This document shows, one piece after another, positions 45,479 through 55,900 of a stretch of DNA of 64,000 bases. Every line of letters starts with the position of its first letter. Position 1 is the first letter of the stretch. The stretch is from Bog-950 sp046329515. GTDB lineage: Bacteria > Bacteroidota > Bacteroidia > Chitinophagales > LD1. The DNA is taken from assembly GCA_046329515.1 (NCBI GenBank), contig JAXLUM010000001.1, positions 1,364,001 to 1,428,000 on the forward strand. The letters run 5' to 3'. Below the pieces are notes generated by a model. It was given only the letters and a program-made list of their open reading frames with translations. It was not told the DNA's origin and did no database searches. The position numbers were made by a program, and so were the translations under genes.

Positions 45479-46511
45479 TGCCTTGCTCACCTAATGCTTT
45501 TACTACAGGCAGCAATTTGCCAAAACGTTCATCTTTAGTGTGGCCCGCTTTCCAGCGTGCATATATCTGTTGAACAATTACCGCATTTTTAAATAAGCCA
45601 AAAATGTAATAGAAGAGAAGGTTCGAAATATCGCGGCCACTTTTTTGCGCATAGCGTTCAGCCGCTTGTAAGCGGTTTAAATTGCCCGGCAACCACGTAA
45701 GGTTAAAGAACTTTATTTCATTGCTGTCTTGCGGCTCGCTCCAATAAGCTAAGGAGGCCCCAAGGTCCATTAACGGGTCGCCAACGGTGCTCATTTCCCA
45801 ATCCAACACACCTATTATATCGCTCAGGTTATTCTCATTAAGCACTACATTGTCATACTTATAATCATTATGCAGAAATGTGGCCGCCTGGCTTTGTGGC
45901 ATATTCTTCGGCATCCATTCTGCTATAGCATCTATGTGTTCAATCTTATCGGTTTCGGCCGCGAAATAACGCTTTATCCATCCTTCTACCTGCCGTTGCA
46001 CATAACCATCGGGTTTTCCTAATTGTATTATATCGGTAGTAGTAATATCCAAAGCGTGTAAGTCAACAAGGTTGTCAATTAACGCCTCTGATGATTTTCT
46101 TAATTGTTCAGGCGTAAGCCCCATTTTTGGCGCATTCGCGGCCCGTAGAATAACTCCCTTTAGTCGCTCCATAATATAAAATGGTGCGCCAATAACACTT
46201 TCATCTTCACAAAAAGCAATTGGCTGCGGTATCTTGTTGTAATGACCTTTTAAAAGGGATAACACTTTAAACTCGCGGCCCATATCGTGTGCCGATTTTA
46301 TGTTGGCCCCAAAAGGCGGACGGCGCAGTACGTATTCTTTGTCAGCCGTACGCAGGCAATAGGTTAGGTTCGAGAACCCACCGGGAAATTGAGTCACTTC
46401 CAAAACACCTCCAATACCGGTATTATTCTTTAACCATGTATTTAGTTGCTCAAGATTCAATTCCTCGCCTTGCCTTACACTAAATGAACCGTCTGCTTTT
46501 ATGTTGCTCAT
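45450..46511 (-). CDS. aminoglycoside-phosphotransferase-fold kinase, ACAD10/11-type partner
   Basis: A 353-residue APH-fold kinase. The N-terminal lobe has LSNLTYCLRTADKEYVLRRPP. The catalytic loop is HNDYKYDN and the Mg-binding Asp is in GVLDWEMSTVGDPLMDLG. It belongs to the subgroup fused in animals to acyl-CoA dehydrogenases as ACAD10/ACAD11, which phosphorylate the 4-hydroxyl of 4-hydroxyacyl-CoAs. Here the dehydrogenase is the gene immediately upstream, with a 1-bp gap, so the pair resembles a split ACAD10/11. The stop overlaps the convergent TPR-cyclase gene by 29 bp. Confidence 0.85.
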   Translation of the reverse strand: MSNIKADGSFSVRQGEELNLEQLNTWLKNNTGIGGVLEVTQFPGGFSNLTYCLRTADKEYVLRRPPFGANIKSAHDMGREFKVLSLLKGHYNKIPQPIAFCEDESVIGAPFYIMERLKGVILRAANAPKMGLTPEQLRKSSEALIDNLVDLHALDITTTDIIQLGKPDGYVQRQVEGWIKRYFAAETDKIEHIDAIAEWMPKNMPQSQAATFLHNDYKYDNVVLNENNLSDIIGVLDWEMSTVGDPLMDLGASLAYWSEPQDSNEIKFFNLTWLPGNLNRLQAAERYAQKSGRDISNLLFYYIFGLFKNAVIVQQIYARWKAGHTKDERFGKLLPVVKALGEQGINYLQKGKL

Positions 46512-46512
46512 A

Positions 46513-47742
46513 TTATCTGTTCGCTGCTTTTTTCTTTTTTACATCAAGGCCGTAGTTTTTCAAAATACTTAAGGCCAGGTTTTGTTTATGCACTTCATCG
46601 GCGCCATCCCAAATGCGCGCTCCGCGCTCATGCCGCCAAATAGCGTTTAGTATTACATCGTCCGAAACGCCCAATGCCCCGTGTACTTGTATAGCGCGGT
46701 CCACCACGGCAAGCATAATATTGGCCACATAAAATTTGATGGCCGAAACCTGGTCGCGCACGGCAGCTGCACCAAATTTGTCAATGTTGTAAGCAGTGCG
46801 CAGCACCAGTAAACGCGCTGCATCAATCTCTGCACGGCTTTCTGAAATAAACCCCTGTATAAATTGTTTTTCGCCAAGCTTAACGCCTTCTTCAATTTCG
46901 CGTTCAGCGGCCCGTTGGCACATCATGTCAAAAGCGCGTTCGCTTATGCCAATCCACCGAATGCAATGATGTATGCGCCCGGGCCCCAGGCGTTCCTGCG
47001 CCAGTTTAAACCCCATTCCTTCTTCGCCAATTAAATAGCTTACCGGCACCCGGCAATCAGTAAAGGTACATTCTGCATGGCTGGCCCATCCATCGCCATC
47101 ATGCCCAAATACCGGCACATTACGCTCAATTTTAAAACCTTTAGTACCGGCAGGCACTATAATCATACTTGCCCTTTGGTGCACAGCGGCTTCAGGGTTA
47201 GTAACTGCCATTACCACGCAAAAAGCTGCGCCATCAGCGCCGCTGGTAAACCATTTGTGCCCGTTAATTACGTAGTCATTGCCCTCTTTTACAGCGGTAG
47301 TGGCCAGGCGGGTAGGGTTGCTGCCGGCAAACTCGGGCTCCGTCATACCAAAACAACTTCTGGTTTTGCCCTCCAATAAAGGGTGCAAAAACTTCTTCTT
47401 TATTTCTTCCGAAGCAAAACGGCTGAGTAGCTCCATATTCCCAATGTCCGGAGCCTGACAGTTAAAGGCATAATGCCCAAACAGGGGGGCATAGGCTAAA
47501 ACCTCGCTTAGCTGACCAAACTCGCATAAGGTAAGGCCTAGGCCGCCTTCGTCTTTCGGTAAATGCAGGCCCCAAAGCCCGAGAGCCTTTATTTTTTCGC
47601 GTTTAGCCTCCAGTTCAAGGGCCAGTTCGCTGAATTTTTTGCGGTTAAACTCCTTTTCAAGCGGAATAAGTTCCGTTTGCACAAAATCTTTCAGTTTTGG
47701 CAATAGGTCCCTTATTCGGTCGGTTACAAATAATTCTTCCAT
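46513..47742 (-). CDS. acyl-CoA dehydrogenase, ACAD10/11-like
   Basis: A 409-residue FAD-dependent acyl-CoA dehydrogenase. The FAD-binding signature is in CFGMTEPEFAGSNPTRL and the active-site region reads RIWDGADEVHKQNLAL, with Asp where MCAD has the catalytic Glu of YEGTSQI; the DGxDEVH pattern is that of the ACAD10/11 subgroup. It is cytosolic and lies directly upstream of the APH-like kinase. The inferred role is catabolism of 4-hydroxy fatty acids by phosphorylation and elimination. An ordinary beta-oxidation dehydrogenase cannot be excluded. Confidence 0.88.
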   Translation of the reverse strand: MEELFVTDRIRDLLPKLKDFVQTELIPLEKEFNRKKFSELALELEAKREKIKALGLWGLHLPKDEGGLGLTLCEFGQLSEVLAYAPLFGHYAFNCQAPDIGNMELLSRFASEEIKKKFLHPLLEGKTRSCFGMTEPEFAGSNPTRLATTAVKEGNDYVINGHKWFTSGADGAAFCVVMAVTNPEAAVHQRASMIIVPAGTKGFKIERNVPVFGHDGDGWASHAECTFTDCRVPVSYLIGEEGMGFKLAQERLGPGRIHHCIRWIGISERAFDMMCQRAAEREIEEGVKLGEKQFIQGFISESRAEIDAARLLVLRTAYNIDKFGAAAVRDQVSAIKFYVANIMLAVVDRAIQVHGALGVSDDVILNAIWRHERGARIWDGADEVHKQNLALSILKNYGLDVKKKKAANR

Positions 47743-47868
47743 ATTTTCTTTAAGGAGGGCAATATAAAAAGGTGGGCTTGAATGATTTTTGCGATTTTTT
47801 TTCGGAGGGGTTTTGTAAAATCAATTTTCAAATTACATTTGCCGTCCCTTTCGGGAAACACTACAAAA

Positions 47869-47943
47869 GGGAGCTTAGCTCAGCTGGTTCAGAGCATCTG
47901 CCTTACAAGCAGAGGGTCGGGGGTTCGAACCCCTCAGCTCCCA
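47869..47943 (+). tRNA. tRNA-Val (UAC)
   Basis: A full cloverleaf folds. The acceptor GGGAGCT pairs with AGCTCCC, D-stem GCTC with GAGC, anticodon stem TCTGC with GCAGA around loop CTTACAA (anticodon TAC), and T-stem GGGGG with CCCTC around TTCGAAC. CCA is not encoded. It is 75 nt with discriminator A. Confidence 0.96.
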
Positions 47944-47947
47944 CACT

Positions 47948-47976
47948 AAAAGCCTCGCAATTGCGGGGCTTTTGTA
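47948..47976 (+). terminator. tRNA-Val terminator
   Basis: The hairpin AAAAGCCTCGCAA / TTGCGGGGCTTTT (one T-G pair) directly follows the tRNA. Confidence 0.8.
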
Positions 47977-48002
47977 TTTAGGTTCTTTATCAATTTTCCA
48001 GT

Positions 48003-48533
48003 TTAAGAAACTGCAATCCCCAAATTTTCCTTCGTCTTTTCTAAATGATGTGTGGCATGGTCAGTCATTAAATACATCATTTCGCGTATGCTCATATTGC
48101 CCAATAGGGGATGAGGTATTGCAAGATTGTCTATTTCCTCTTCAGTGAAATTAGCTAACAGGGCTACAATGCTGTTTACATCGCCCACTGTTTTCTGAAG
48201 CAGCTCCTCTTTTTGAGATATGCTTACTTCCGCAGGCACAAAACGCTCAGGTGCCTTGCCACCTGTAGCTAAAGCAGCGGTGTATTTTTCCCGCACCTCA
48301 GCCTGGCTCCACCGGGCGCGTTCAATTTTGCCAAACTTACTTTCAATTATGGCTTTGTTGGCAAACAAAAATGCTAATGGCTGGTTGCATTTGTAAATGT
48401 GCTCCAGTTGTTGTCCCGGTGTCCATTTGTTATTGGCGCTTAAGGCAAACTGTTCATCGTTTAGCGTTTTTATAAAAGCAACAAATGAATAGTGATTGTT
48501 TTTAAATTGTTCTAATAACTGCTGCGTAGTCAT
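48003..48533 (-). CDS. DinB-like family protein
   Basis: A 176-residue four-helix protein of the DinB/YfiT type. The first metal-site region is WTPGQQLEHIYKCNQ and the third is MTDHATHHLEKTKENL, giving a probable three-His site (H in LEHI, H and H in DHATHH). The family includes thiol-dependent metal enzymes and DNA-damage-induced proteins, but no activity can be assigned. No signal peptide. Confidence 0.8.
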   Translation of the reverse strand: MTTQQLLEQFKNNHYSFVAFIKTLNDEQFALSANNKWTPGQQLEHIYKCNQPLAFLFANKAIIESKFGKIERARWSQAEVREKYTAALATGGKAPERFVPAEVSISQKEELLQKTVGDVNSIVALLANFTEEEIDNLAIPHPLLGNMSIREMMYLMTDHATHHLEKTKENLGIAVS

Positions 48534-48690
48534 ACTAATAGTTTACAGCACAATCTAAAGTGGCTTTATCTACCCTTGTTCAGTTAGGCAATAAGCTTCT
48601 TATGGCGCGCTACATAAATAAGTGTTTCCAATATCTGTATAATTCTTACCTTGTAATTTACATTACAAAAACATGTAAAATACATCATGT

Positions 48691-51474
48691 ATGCTTAAAA
48701 AACTTTACCCTCTTTTTATTGCATTGTTGTTTGCCGGCACAGTTACCGGGCAAGCTCCGCAAAAACTAAACTACCAGGCTGTAGCTCGTAATGCGGCAGG
48801 TAATATAATCGGCAATCAGGCAATAGGTTTGCGGTTCACAATCCGCACGGGTTCAAACGCGGGCCCCGTTGTTTACCAGGAAACCACCAATACAACTACC
48901 AGCCCTCTTGGCATTTTTACTATAGTAATAGGAGGGGGTAATGTGCAGCAGGGGGCTTTTAACACAATAAACTGGGGTAATGGCGATAAATTTTTGGAAG
49001 TAGAAATGGACGCCGCAGGCGGTACTAATTATATAAGTATGGGCAACACACAACTATTAAGTGTGCCTTATGCTTTATATGCTGAAACTTCAGGCAGCAG
49101 CTTACCGGGGCCAACAGGCGCAACAGGCCCCACCGGCCCTAAAGGCGCCACTGGCGATACAGGCCCACAAGGCATACAGGGTGCAGCAGGTGCCACGGGC
49201 GCTACCGGTGCCCAGGGTTTACAAGGCGTAACCGGCGCAACAGGTTCAGGCGGAGGAGCTACGGGCCCTACAGGCCCAACCGGTCCGCAAGGCCCTGGAG
49301 GTGGCTCAACGGGTGCAACCGGTGCACAGGGGGTTACCGGCCCAACCGGGCCTACTGGTCCACAAGGCACACAAGGTGTTGCAGGTGCAACAGGTGGTAC
49401 GGGCCCACAGGGTATACCGGGTAATGCTGGCCCAACAGGTCCGCAAGGTGTTCAGGGTGTAACAGGCCCAACAGGTACAGGTGGCGGAGCTACCGGTCCT
49501 ACAGGCCCTACCGGCCCAACGGGTGCGGGCGGAGGAGCAACTGGAGCTACAGGCCCTACTGGCGCCACAGGTAGCCAGGGTGTTGCAGGCCCAACAGGTG
49601 CTACCGGCCCATCAGGCGCACAGGGTCCACAAGGCCCACAAGGGGCTACAGGTGCGCAGGGTATACAAGGCCCTACCGGCCCAACCGGCGCACAAGGTAT
49701 ACAGGGTGTAACAGGTGCCGCTGGTGCTACCGGAGCAAAAGGAGCCACCGGTTCAACGGGTGTTACCGGCCCAACCGGCTCGCAGGGAACACAAGGCGTT
49801 CAGGGTGTAACGGGAGCAACTGGTCCGCAGGGAGCACAAGGTCCTACCGGCCCAACGGGTTCTCAAGGAACTCAGGGCATTCAGGGTGTAACCGGCTCAA
49901 CAGGTTCGCAGGGTATACAAGGCCCAACAGGCCCAACGGGTTCACAAGGCATACAGGGTGTTCAGGGTGTAGCAGGTGCTACAGGTTCGCAGGGTATACA
50001 AGGTCCAACTGGCCCTACAGGTTCACAAGGTATACAGGGTGTTCAGGGTGTGGCTGGTGCTACTGGTTCGCAAGGTATACAGGGGCCTACAGGCCCAACA
50101 GGCTCACAGGGCTCACAAGGTATTCAGGGTATACAAGGGGTAACCGGCCCCACAGGTTTGCAGGGCGTTACGGGATTAACAGGCGCTACCGGTGCAACTA
50201 CTATTACATTTAACGTAAGCGCTTCAGGCTCGTCTGATTACCTTATCGGTGCTACAAGCGATTACATAAGCGCCAACAATGCTGACCCAACTTTAACGCT
50301 GGTGCGCGGGGTTACTTACGTGTTTAATTGTGCCGGCGCTGCAGGTCATCCATTCCGTATTACATCTAATTCAGCCTGGCTTTCGGCACAGTTCAATACA
50401 GGGGTTACTAATAACGATGCCAACGGTACTTCTTTAACCTTTAAGGTGCCAATGGATGCACCTAACTCACTATACTACATGTGTACCTTGCATTCTGGTA
50501 TGTTAGGCACGCTTAAAATTGTTTCGCCTGAAAGTTTGCCTACCGGCTCACAAGGCCAAACACTTTATTACAATGCGGGTAACACTCTAACGGCTACAAG
50601 TAATTTATATAACTCAGGGGCCTTTATAGGTATTAACCAAACCGCCCCTAATACTGATTTACACATTGGCGGCGCTACTGCTGCCAACAAGCGCATTCAG
50701 TTTACACACAGCGGTACCGGCACTACTTTGTTAGATGGCGCTATGATTGGTATTAGCGGCTCTACACCTGATGCTTTCTTTCTGCAAAACGAAGCACAGC
50801 CTTTATGGTTTGGTACTTCAGCCAACGAGCGCATGCGTATTGATGCCCAGGGAAGAGTAGCGATAGGCACTATTACGCCTTTTGCCTTCTCTAACTTCAC
50901 CGTATCCGATGCCTTAGGTAATGGCGTTGCTATGTATGGTGAAAGTAACAATGCCGGCAATGCCTCTATTTACATCAATGCACTAAATGCCACGGCAAAT
51001 TCAGGTATAGGTTTTGAAAGGGCTACAGTATTGCGCGGCTACCTCGGTTGCAATGCCAGCAACGACATATTTTTAAATGTGGGAAGCTTCAGTAACGTTA
51101 TTTATGCCTCAGGTACAAATGGCAATGTTGGTATTGGTACAGCTAACCCAAGTGCTTCTGCTAAACTTGATGTAGCAGGCGCCTTTAAATTGGGAACCAA
51201 CGGTACTGTTGCTAACGCTCTAATACTAACTTCAGCTACAGTTGATGTGCCCTCAACCGCATCGGGCGCAACCAGCACTGTAACAGTAGGTGTAAGTAGT
51301 GCGCAAACCGGTGGAGCTGTGCACGTTTCTCCTGATTTAGCCCTGGCGAACGGTATGGTCATTGCATCAGTACGTGTTTCAGCCGCTAATACAGTGGAAA
51401 TTAAGTTTACTAACGTATCAGCCAGCACTATCGATCCTCCATCTACTACCTACCGCATAGGTATTATTCAATAA
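48691..51474 (+). CDS. second collagen-like surface protein, with cupredoxin-like domain
   Basis: A 927-residue secreted protein. Signal peptide (about 1-20) and head domain (about 21-135) are paralogous to those of the protein at 62 (LNYQAVARNAAG). Residues 140-503 are Gly-X-Y triplets rich in GPTG, GPQG and GIQG. Residues about 505-608 form a cupredoxin-like domain with candidate copper ligands H553 (GHPF), C598, H601 and M604 (MCTLHSGM), the C-x2-H-x2-M spacing of amicyanin. The rest (about 610-927) is a beta-rich tail-fibre-like region with NVGIGTANPSASAKLDVAG motifs. Unlike its paralogue it lacks an S74 domain. It has its own terminator. Confidence 0.85.
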   Translation: MLKKLYPLFIALLFAGTVTGQAPQKLNYQAVARNAAGNIIGNQAIGLRFTIRTGSNAGPVVYQETTNTTTSPLGIFTIVIGGGNVQQGAFNTINWGNGDKFLEVEMDAAGGTNYISMGNTQLLSVPYALYAETSGSSLPGPTGATGPTGPKGATGDTGPQGIQGAAGATGATGAQGLQGVTGATGSGGGATGPTGPTGPQGPGGGSTGATGAQGVTGPTGPTGPQGTQGVAGATGGTGPQGIPGNAGPTGPQGVQGVTGPTGTGGGATGPTGPTGPTGAGGGATGATGPTGATGSQGVAGPTGATGPSGAQGPQGPQGATGAQGIQGPTGPTGAQGIQGVTGAAGATGAKGATGSTGVTGPTGSQGTQGVQGVTGATGPQGAQGPTGPTGSQGTQGIQGVTGSTGSQGIQGPTGPTGSQGIQGVQGVAGATGSQGIQGPTGPTGSQGIQGVQGVAGATGSQGIQGPTGPTGSQGSQGIQGIQGVTGPTGLQGVTGLTGATGATTITFNVSASGSSDYLIGATSDYISANNADPTLTLVRGVTYVFNCAGAAGHPFRITSNSAWLSAQFNTGVTNNDANGTSLTFKVPMDAPNSLYYMCTLHSGMLGTLKIVSPESLPTGSQGQTLYYNAGNTLTATSNLYNSGAFIGINQTAPNTDLHIGGATAANKRIQFTHSGTGTTLLDGAMIGISGSTPDAFFLQNEAQPLWFGTSANERMRIDAQGRVAIGTITPFAFSNFTVSDALGNGVAMYGESNNAGNASIYINALNATANSGIGFERATVLRGYLGCNASNDIFLNVGSFSNVIYASGTNGNVGIGTANPSASAKLDVAGAFKLGTNGTVANALILTSATVDVPSTASGATSTVTVGVSSAQTGGAVHVSPDLALANGMVIASVRVSAANTVEIKFTNVSASTIDPPSTTYRIGIIQ

Positions 51475-51480
51475 ACGCTT

Positions 51481-51509
51481 AGCCCGGACATTTGTCCGGG
51501 CTTTTTTTT
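51481..51509 (+). terminator. terminator of the second collagen-like gene
   Basis: The stem AGCCCGGAC / GTCCGGGCT (51481-51489 with 51494-51502) is followed by eight T residues interrupted by no other base. Confidence 0.9.
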
Positions 51510-51624
51510 ACTCCCTGGGCTATTCGGTTTTTATGATTCGGGTCAATTTTAACGTTCGGAATTTATGAACACTGCTTTATGCGCTTCAAAATCTGCATAC
51601 ATTCGCCACATCAAATAACTATCC

Positions 51625-52914
51625 ATGAAAAATGTAATTTTTACCCTTTGCCTAAGCATTGTAGCCTTAACCACTTTCGCAGCTGATATTAAAGTAGATA
51701 AAACCGGCGCTATTTCAGGTTCGGTAACTACGATTTCTGCCGCCATTACTGCCGCCGCCGATGGCGACCGCATTGTAATCTTCAGCGGTGGAGTTATCTA
51801 TAATGAGAACTTAACTATCAATAAGTCGCTTACCCTGCTTTCAGCTACGGAGGGCGAATATTGGTTCCTTACCGGCCAGGTAAAATACGTTGGCGCTAAC
51901 AGCCGCGAAATTACAGTTATGGGTATGCACCAATTTGGTAGCGACTCAGCCGTGGGCACAGTAGGTGTAGGCAGCCGCTGCATAGTTAATATAGTAGATT
52001 GTGAGATTAACGGCTATGTTATATTCAATCAGGACGGTTACGACGTTAACATTCTTTACAATACTATTTATGCCGCCGCTGAAATACGCTATGGTAAAGT
52101 TATAGCTAACCAACTGGGCGTACAGGTTAACGATAACCCTATGCTGGGTGAAATCCGCGTAACAGGAGAGAACGTTGCTTACGGTCAGGGCGATACTTGT
52201 TTTATAATCGCCAACAGAACTATTAAAACCGATAACTACTCTATTAATGCGTCTTTAAATTTCGATAACCCTAATCTGCGCTATTTTGTAGCAAACAACA
52301 GTTTCAAAAACGGAACCTTCAATTCTACCGGTTATACAACAACACGTACTGCGGTAAATATAAATAGCTGCTATATGGTAGATTCCGCCAGCGCATTTAT
52401 CAATAACTACTTATCGGCAATAGAAACCAGTGTGGGTTGCACAGGTACAAGCACATATGCAGCGGCACAGTTAAAAGGTATAAGAGTGGATAATTGCGTA
52501 AATAATATTCTCAGAAACAGGTATGGTTCAAGTTACGGCTGTGGCATGTTAGGTATGCGCGGCGATTATAACTATTACGATTCCTATCGCCTTTTTCCGT
52601 TAAATGGTATTATAGATAACAACTACTGGAGCAGCGGATACCAGGTGTCTATAATCTATGATCAAAACACAGGTAAAGTTACCAGCGGTAATGGTGGTAT
52701 AGACGCCGGAAAACCGGGTGTTAACTTTATGGATATCGACCTTACCCGCTCTGATATGGGCCCCTACGGCGGCCCTTACTCGCAGGACCAGTATTGGGAT
52801 ACTAACAACCCGCAAGGTGGCCGCGCGCGCGTATTTCTGTTGAATATGCCTGCCAGCATTTACAGTTTAACCACACCTGTTACTATTAAGGCTAACGCAA
52901 CACACACCAAGTAA
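51625..52914 (+). CDS. secreted parallel beta-helix protein
   Basis: A 429-residue secreted protein. The signal peptide (about 1-19, ending FAAD) is followed by a pectate-lyase-like start (ITAAADGDRIVIFSGGVIYNENLTINKSLTLLSA), characteristic of right-handed beta-helix proteins with NosD/copper-binding-like repeats. No catalytic motif is seen. It is not a T9SS cargo by sequence. It precedes the giant protein gene by 28 bp and may be co-transcribed with it. Confidence 0.75.
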   Translation: MKNVIFTLCLSIVALTTFAADIKVDKTGAISGSVTTISAAITAAADGDRIVIFSGGVIYNENLTINKSLTLLSATEGEYWFLTGQVKYVGANSREITVMGMHQFGSDSAVGTVGVGSRCIVNIVDCEINGYVIFNQDGYDVNILYNTIYAAAEIRYGKVIANQLGVQVNDNPMLGEIRVTGENVAYGQGDTCFIIANRTIKTDNYSINASLNFDNPNLRYFVANNSFKNGTFNSTGYTTTRTAVNINSCYMVDSASAFINNYLSAIETSVGCTGTSTYAAAQLKGIRVDNCVNNILRNRYGSSYGCGMLGMRGDYNYYDSYRLFPLNGIIDNNYWSSGYQVSIIYDQNTGKVTSGNGGIDAGKPGVNFMDIDLTRSDMGPYGGPYSQDQYWDTNNPQGGRARVFLLNMPASIYSLTTPVTIKANATHTK

Positions 52915-52941
52915 TTTCTTAAGTAAGCTAATAACCATTGC

Positions 52942-55900
52942 ATGCTTAAGAATAAGCTACATATAGTTTTGTGCGCTTTGGCTTTACTGCTGGGCTGCTG
53001 TTTAAATACAGCGCAAGCTCAGTATGTTAAGGCAGGAGAGTACTTTTGGGATACTGACCCCGGCTATGGCAGCGGCTACACTTTTGTAGCGCAGGATGGC
53101 AACTTTAATGAAGCATTAGAGAACGCCATTCGCAACAACGCTGTTAAACCGGTTGTTGGTTATCACCTGCTCAACATCCGCATAAAGGATAATAACGATA
53201 AATGGGGGCCGCTGTTTAAAAAGGTTGTTTTGGTAGACGACTCTGCCCAAATAGCCAATAACATGCGCATTACCGCAGCTGAGTTTTTCTGGGATACTGA
53301 CCCCGGTTATGGTAGCGCAACGGCCCTACTTGCTTTTGATGGCAACTTCAACGAAGCCTTAGAAGCAGCATTTAAAAACAACATTGCTCTGCCTGATACA
53401 GGCTTACACCTGCTTAACATACGTGTTAAAGACAACCGCAATAAATGGGGCCCGCTGTTTAAGAAACCTGTGTTTGTTGGCGATATGCTAAACAACCCAC
53501 GCTTACTAAGTGTGCGTGCCGCCGAATATTTTTGGGATACCGACCCGGGATATGGAAGCGCAACTGCACTGCTTGCATTTGATGGCAACTTCAATGAGGC
53601 CTTAGAACAAGCATTAACTACAAATGCTACTTTGCCTGCTGCAGGCTTACACTTATTCAACATTCGTGTAAAAGGAGAGAACAACAACTGGGGGCCGCTA
53701 TACAAGAAACCGGTATTGGTTAGTGATGTATTAACCACTATGCGCGCGCTTACCGTAAAAGCCGCCGAGTATTTTTGGGATACTGATCCGGGATATGGCA
53801 GCGCTACTGCACTGCTGGCATTTGATGGCAATTTTAATGAAGCCTTAGAGCAGGCATTTACGAACAACCTTGCAATGCCTTCTACAGGTATACATCTTTT
53901 TAATGTTCGTGTTAAAGCAGAAAACAATAAATGGGGTCCGCTTTACAAAAAGCCGGTTAATGTTTCTAACCTGCTTAACAGCCCACGTGCGCTTACCGTT
54001 AAAGCAGGTGAGTTCTTTTGGGATACTGACCCCGGTTATGGTTTAGCTACTCCTGTATTGGCCTTTGATGGCAACTTTAATGAGGCTTTAGAAGTTGTAA
54101 GTAAAACGGTAAACTCATTTACTGAAGGCTTGCACTTATTTAATATCCGCGTAAAAGATGAACGCAACAACTGGGGGCCGCTGTTTAAAAAGGCAGTGCA
54201 GGTTGATGCACAACCACGCCAATTCATTATTACGCAGGGCGAATACTTTTGGGATACTGACCCCGGCTATGGCGCAGGCTATCAATTAGTAGCTTTTGAT
54301 GGCAACTATAATGAAGCCATGGAGGTTGGTGTAGACTTTAACGCTACAACTATTGTAGATGGGATTCACCTGTTCAATACCCGCTTTAAAGATGAGAAGG
54401 GTAGGTGGGGACCGTTATTCAAAAAGGTTTGCCAGATAAATGGTAACTATAAATCGCTTGATGTTAAGATAGATCATAACGACACCACCATCTGTAGTAA
54501 TGATTCAATACTTCTGATAGCATCAGGTGCAGGCTCATTTGTTTGGTCGCCGTCTACCGGTCTTAACCATACAACCGGCAATGCTGTAATTGCCAAGCCA
54601 ACAATAACAACAACCTATCGCGTTATTGGCCAGGGTAACCCCGGCGTTTACGATACCGCCTATATCACTATTACCGTATTACCGGGCGCCAGTGTTAACC
54701 TGGGTGCCGACCAAAGTGTTTGTGCACCACAAACGGTTACACTTAATGCCGGCACGGCCAGCACCTACAGTTGGTCAACCGGGGCTACCAGCCAAACTAT
54801 TGTAGTATCAACTACAGGTAATTACAGCGTTACGGTGAGTAATGTTAGCGGTTGTACCTCTCGCGATACAGTGCACATAACAGTAGATACCGTGCCGGTA
54901 GTAAGTATTGCTCCTTCAACCGCTTCTATATGTAACGGACAAAGCATTGTATTAACGGCAAGTGGAGGAGTTACCTACGCATGGAGCAATAGTTCAGTTG
55001 GTTCTGCAATAAGTGTATCACCAACCTCAACTACAACCTATACCGTAACGGCAACCGGTAGTGGTGTGTGTAGCGCTACTGCGTCAAGAACAGTTACCGT
55101 AAATAATTTGCCAACGGCTTCAGTATCGCCTGCAACACAAACTATTTGTAACGGACAAAGTGCAACGCTCACCGCAAGCGGAGGAACTTCCTACGTTTGG
55201 AGCACAACAGCAACTACTGCTGCCATAACTGTATCGCCTACGGCTAATACTACTTATACAGTTACCGTAACTAATGCCGCTAACTGTAGCGCAACCGCAA
55301 GTGGTACGGTAAACGTTAATTCAGTGCCAAGTGCGCAGGTAACGCCATCCACGCAAACAATTTGTAACGGCCAAAGTGCAACGCTTACCGCAAGCGGTGG
55401 AACTTCCTACGTTTGGAGCACAACGGCAACCACTGCTGCCATAACCGTATCGCCAACGGCAAATACTACTTATACAGTTACAGTAACAAATGCAGCTAAC
55501 TGCACTGCTACTGCCTCAGGTGTAGTTAATGTTAATGCTGTTCCTACGGCACAGGTTACACCGGCAACACAAAGTATTTGTAACGGGCAAAGCGCCACGC
55601 TTACAGCAAGCGGTGGCACCTCTTATGTATGGAGCACAACAGCAACTACTGCTGCCATAACAGTATCACCTACAACTAATACTACCTATACCGTTACGGT
55701 AACTAATGCCAGTAACTGTAGCGCTACGGCTTCGGGTGTGGTTAATGTAAATGCATTACCTACCGCCCAGGTAACCCCATCATCGCAAAGTATTTGTAAC
55801 GGGCAAAACGCCACACTTACAGCAAGTGGCGGCACAAACTATGTTTGGAATACCAGTGCATCTACTGCGGCAATTACGGTTAATCCAACTTCAACAACCA

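Noticed and set aside
48680..48692. Small palindrome ATACAT-C-ATGTAT overlapping the start of the second collagen-like gene
   Set aside because: It is short and A/T-rich, with arms of only 6 bp, so it could easily arise by chance.
47869..48700. tRNA-Val as a possible island attachment site
   Set aside because: No integrase, direct repeat of the tRNA 3' end or change to mobile gene content was found next to it.
53307..53927. 206-codon minus-strand frame opposite the WDTDPGYG repeats
   Set aside because: Its repeated sequence only mirrors the plus-strand repeats of the giant gene.
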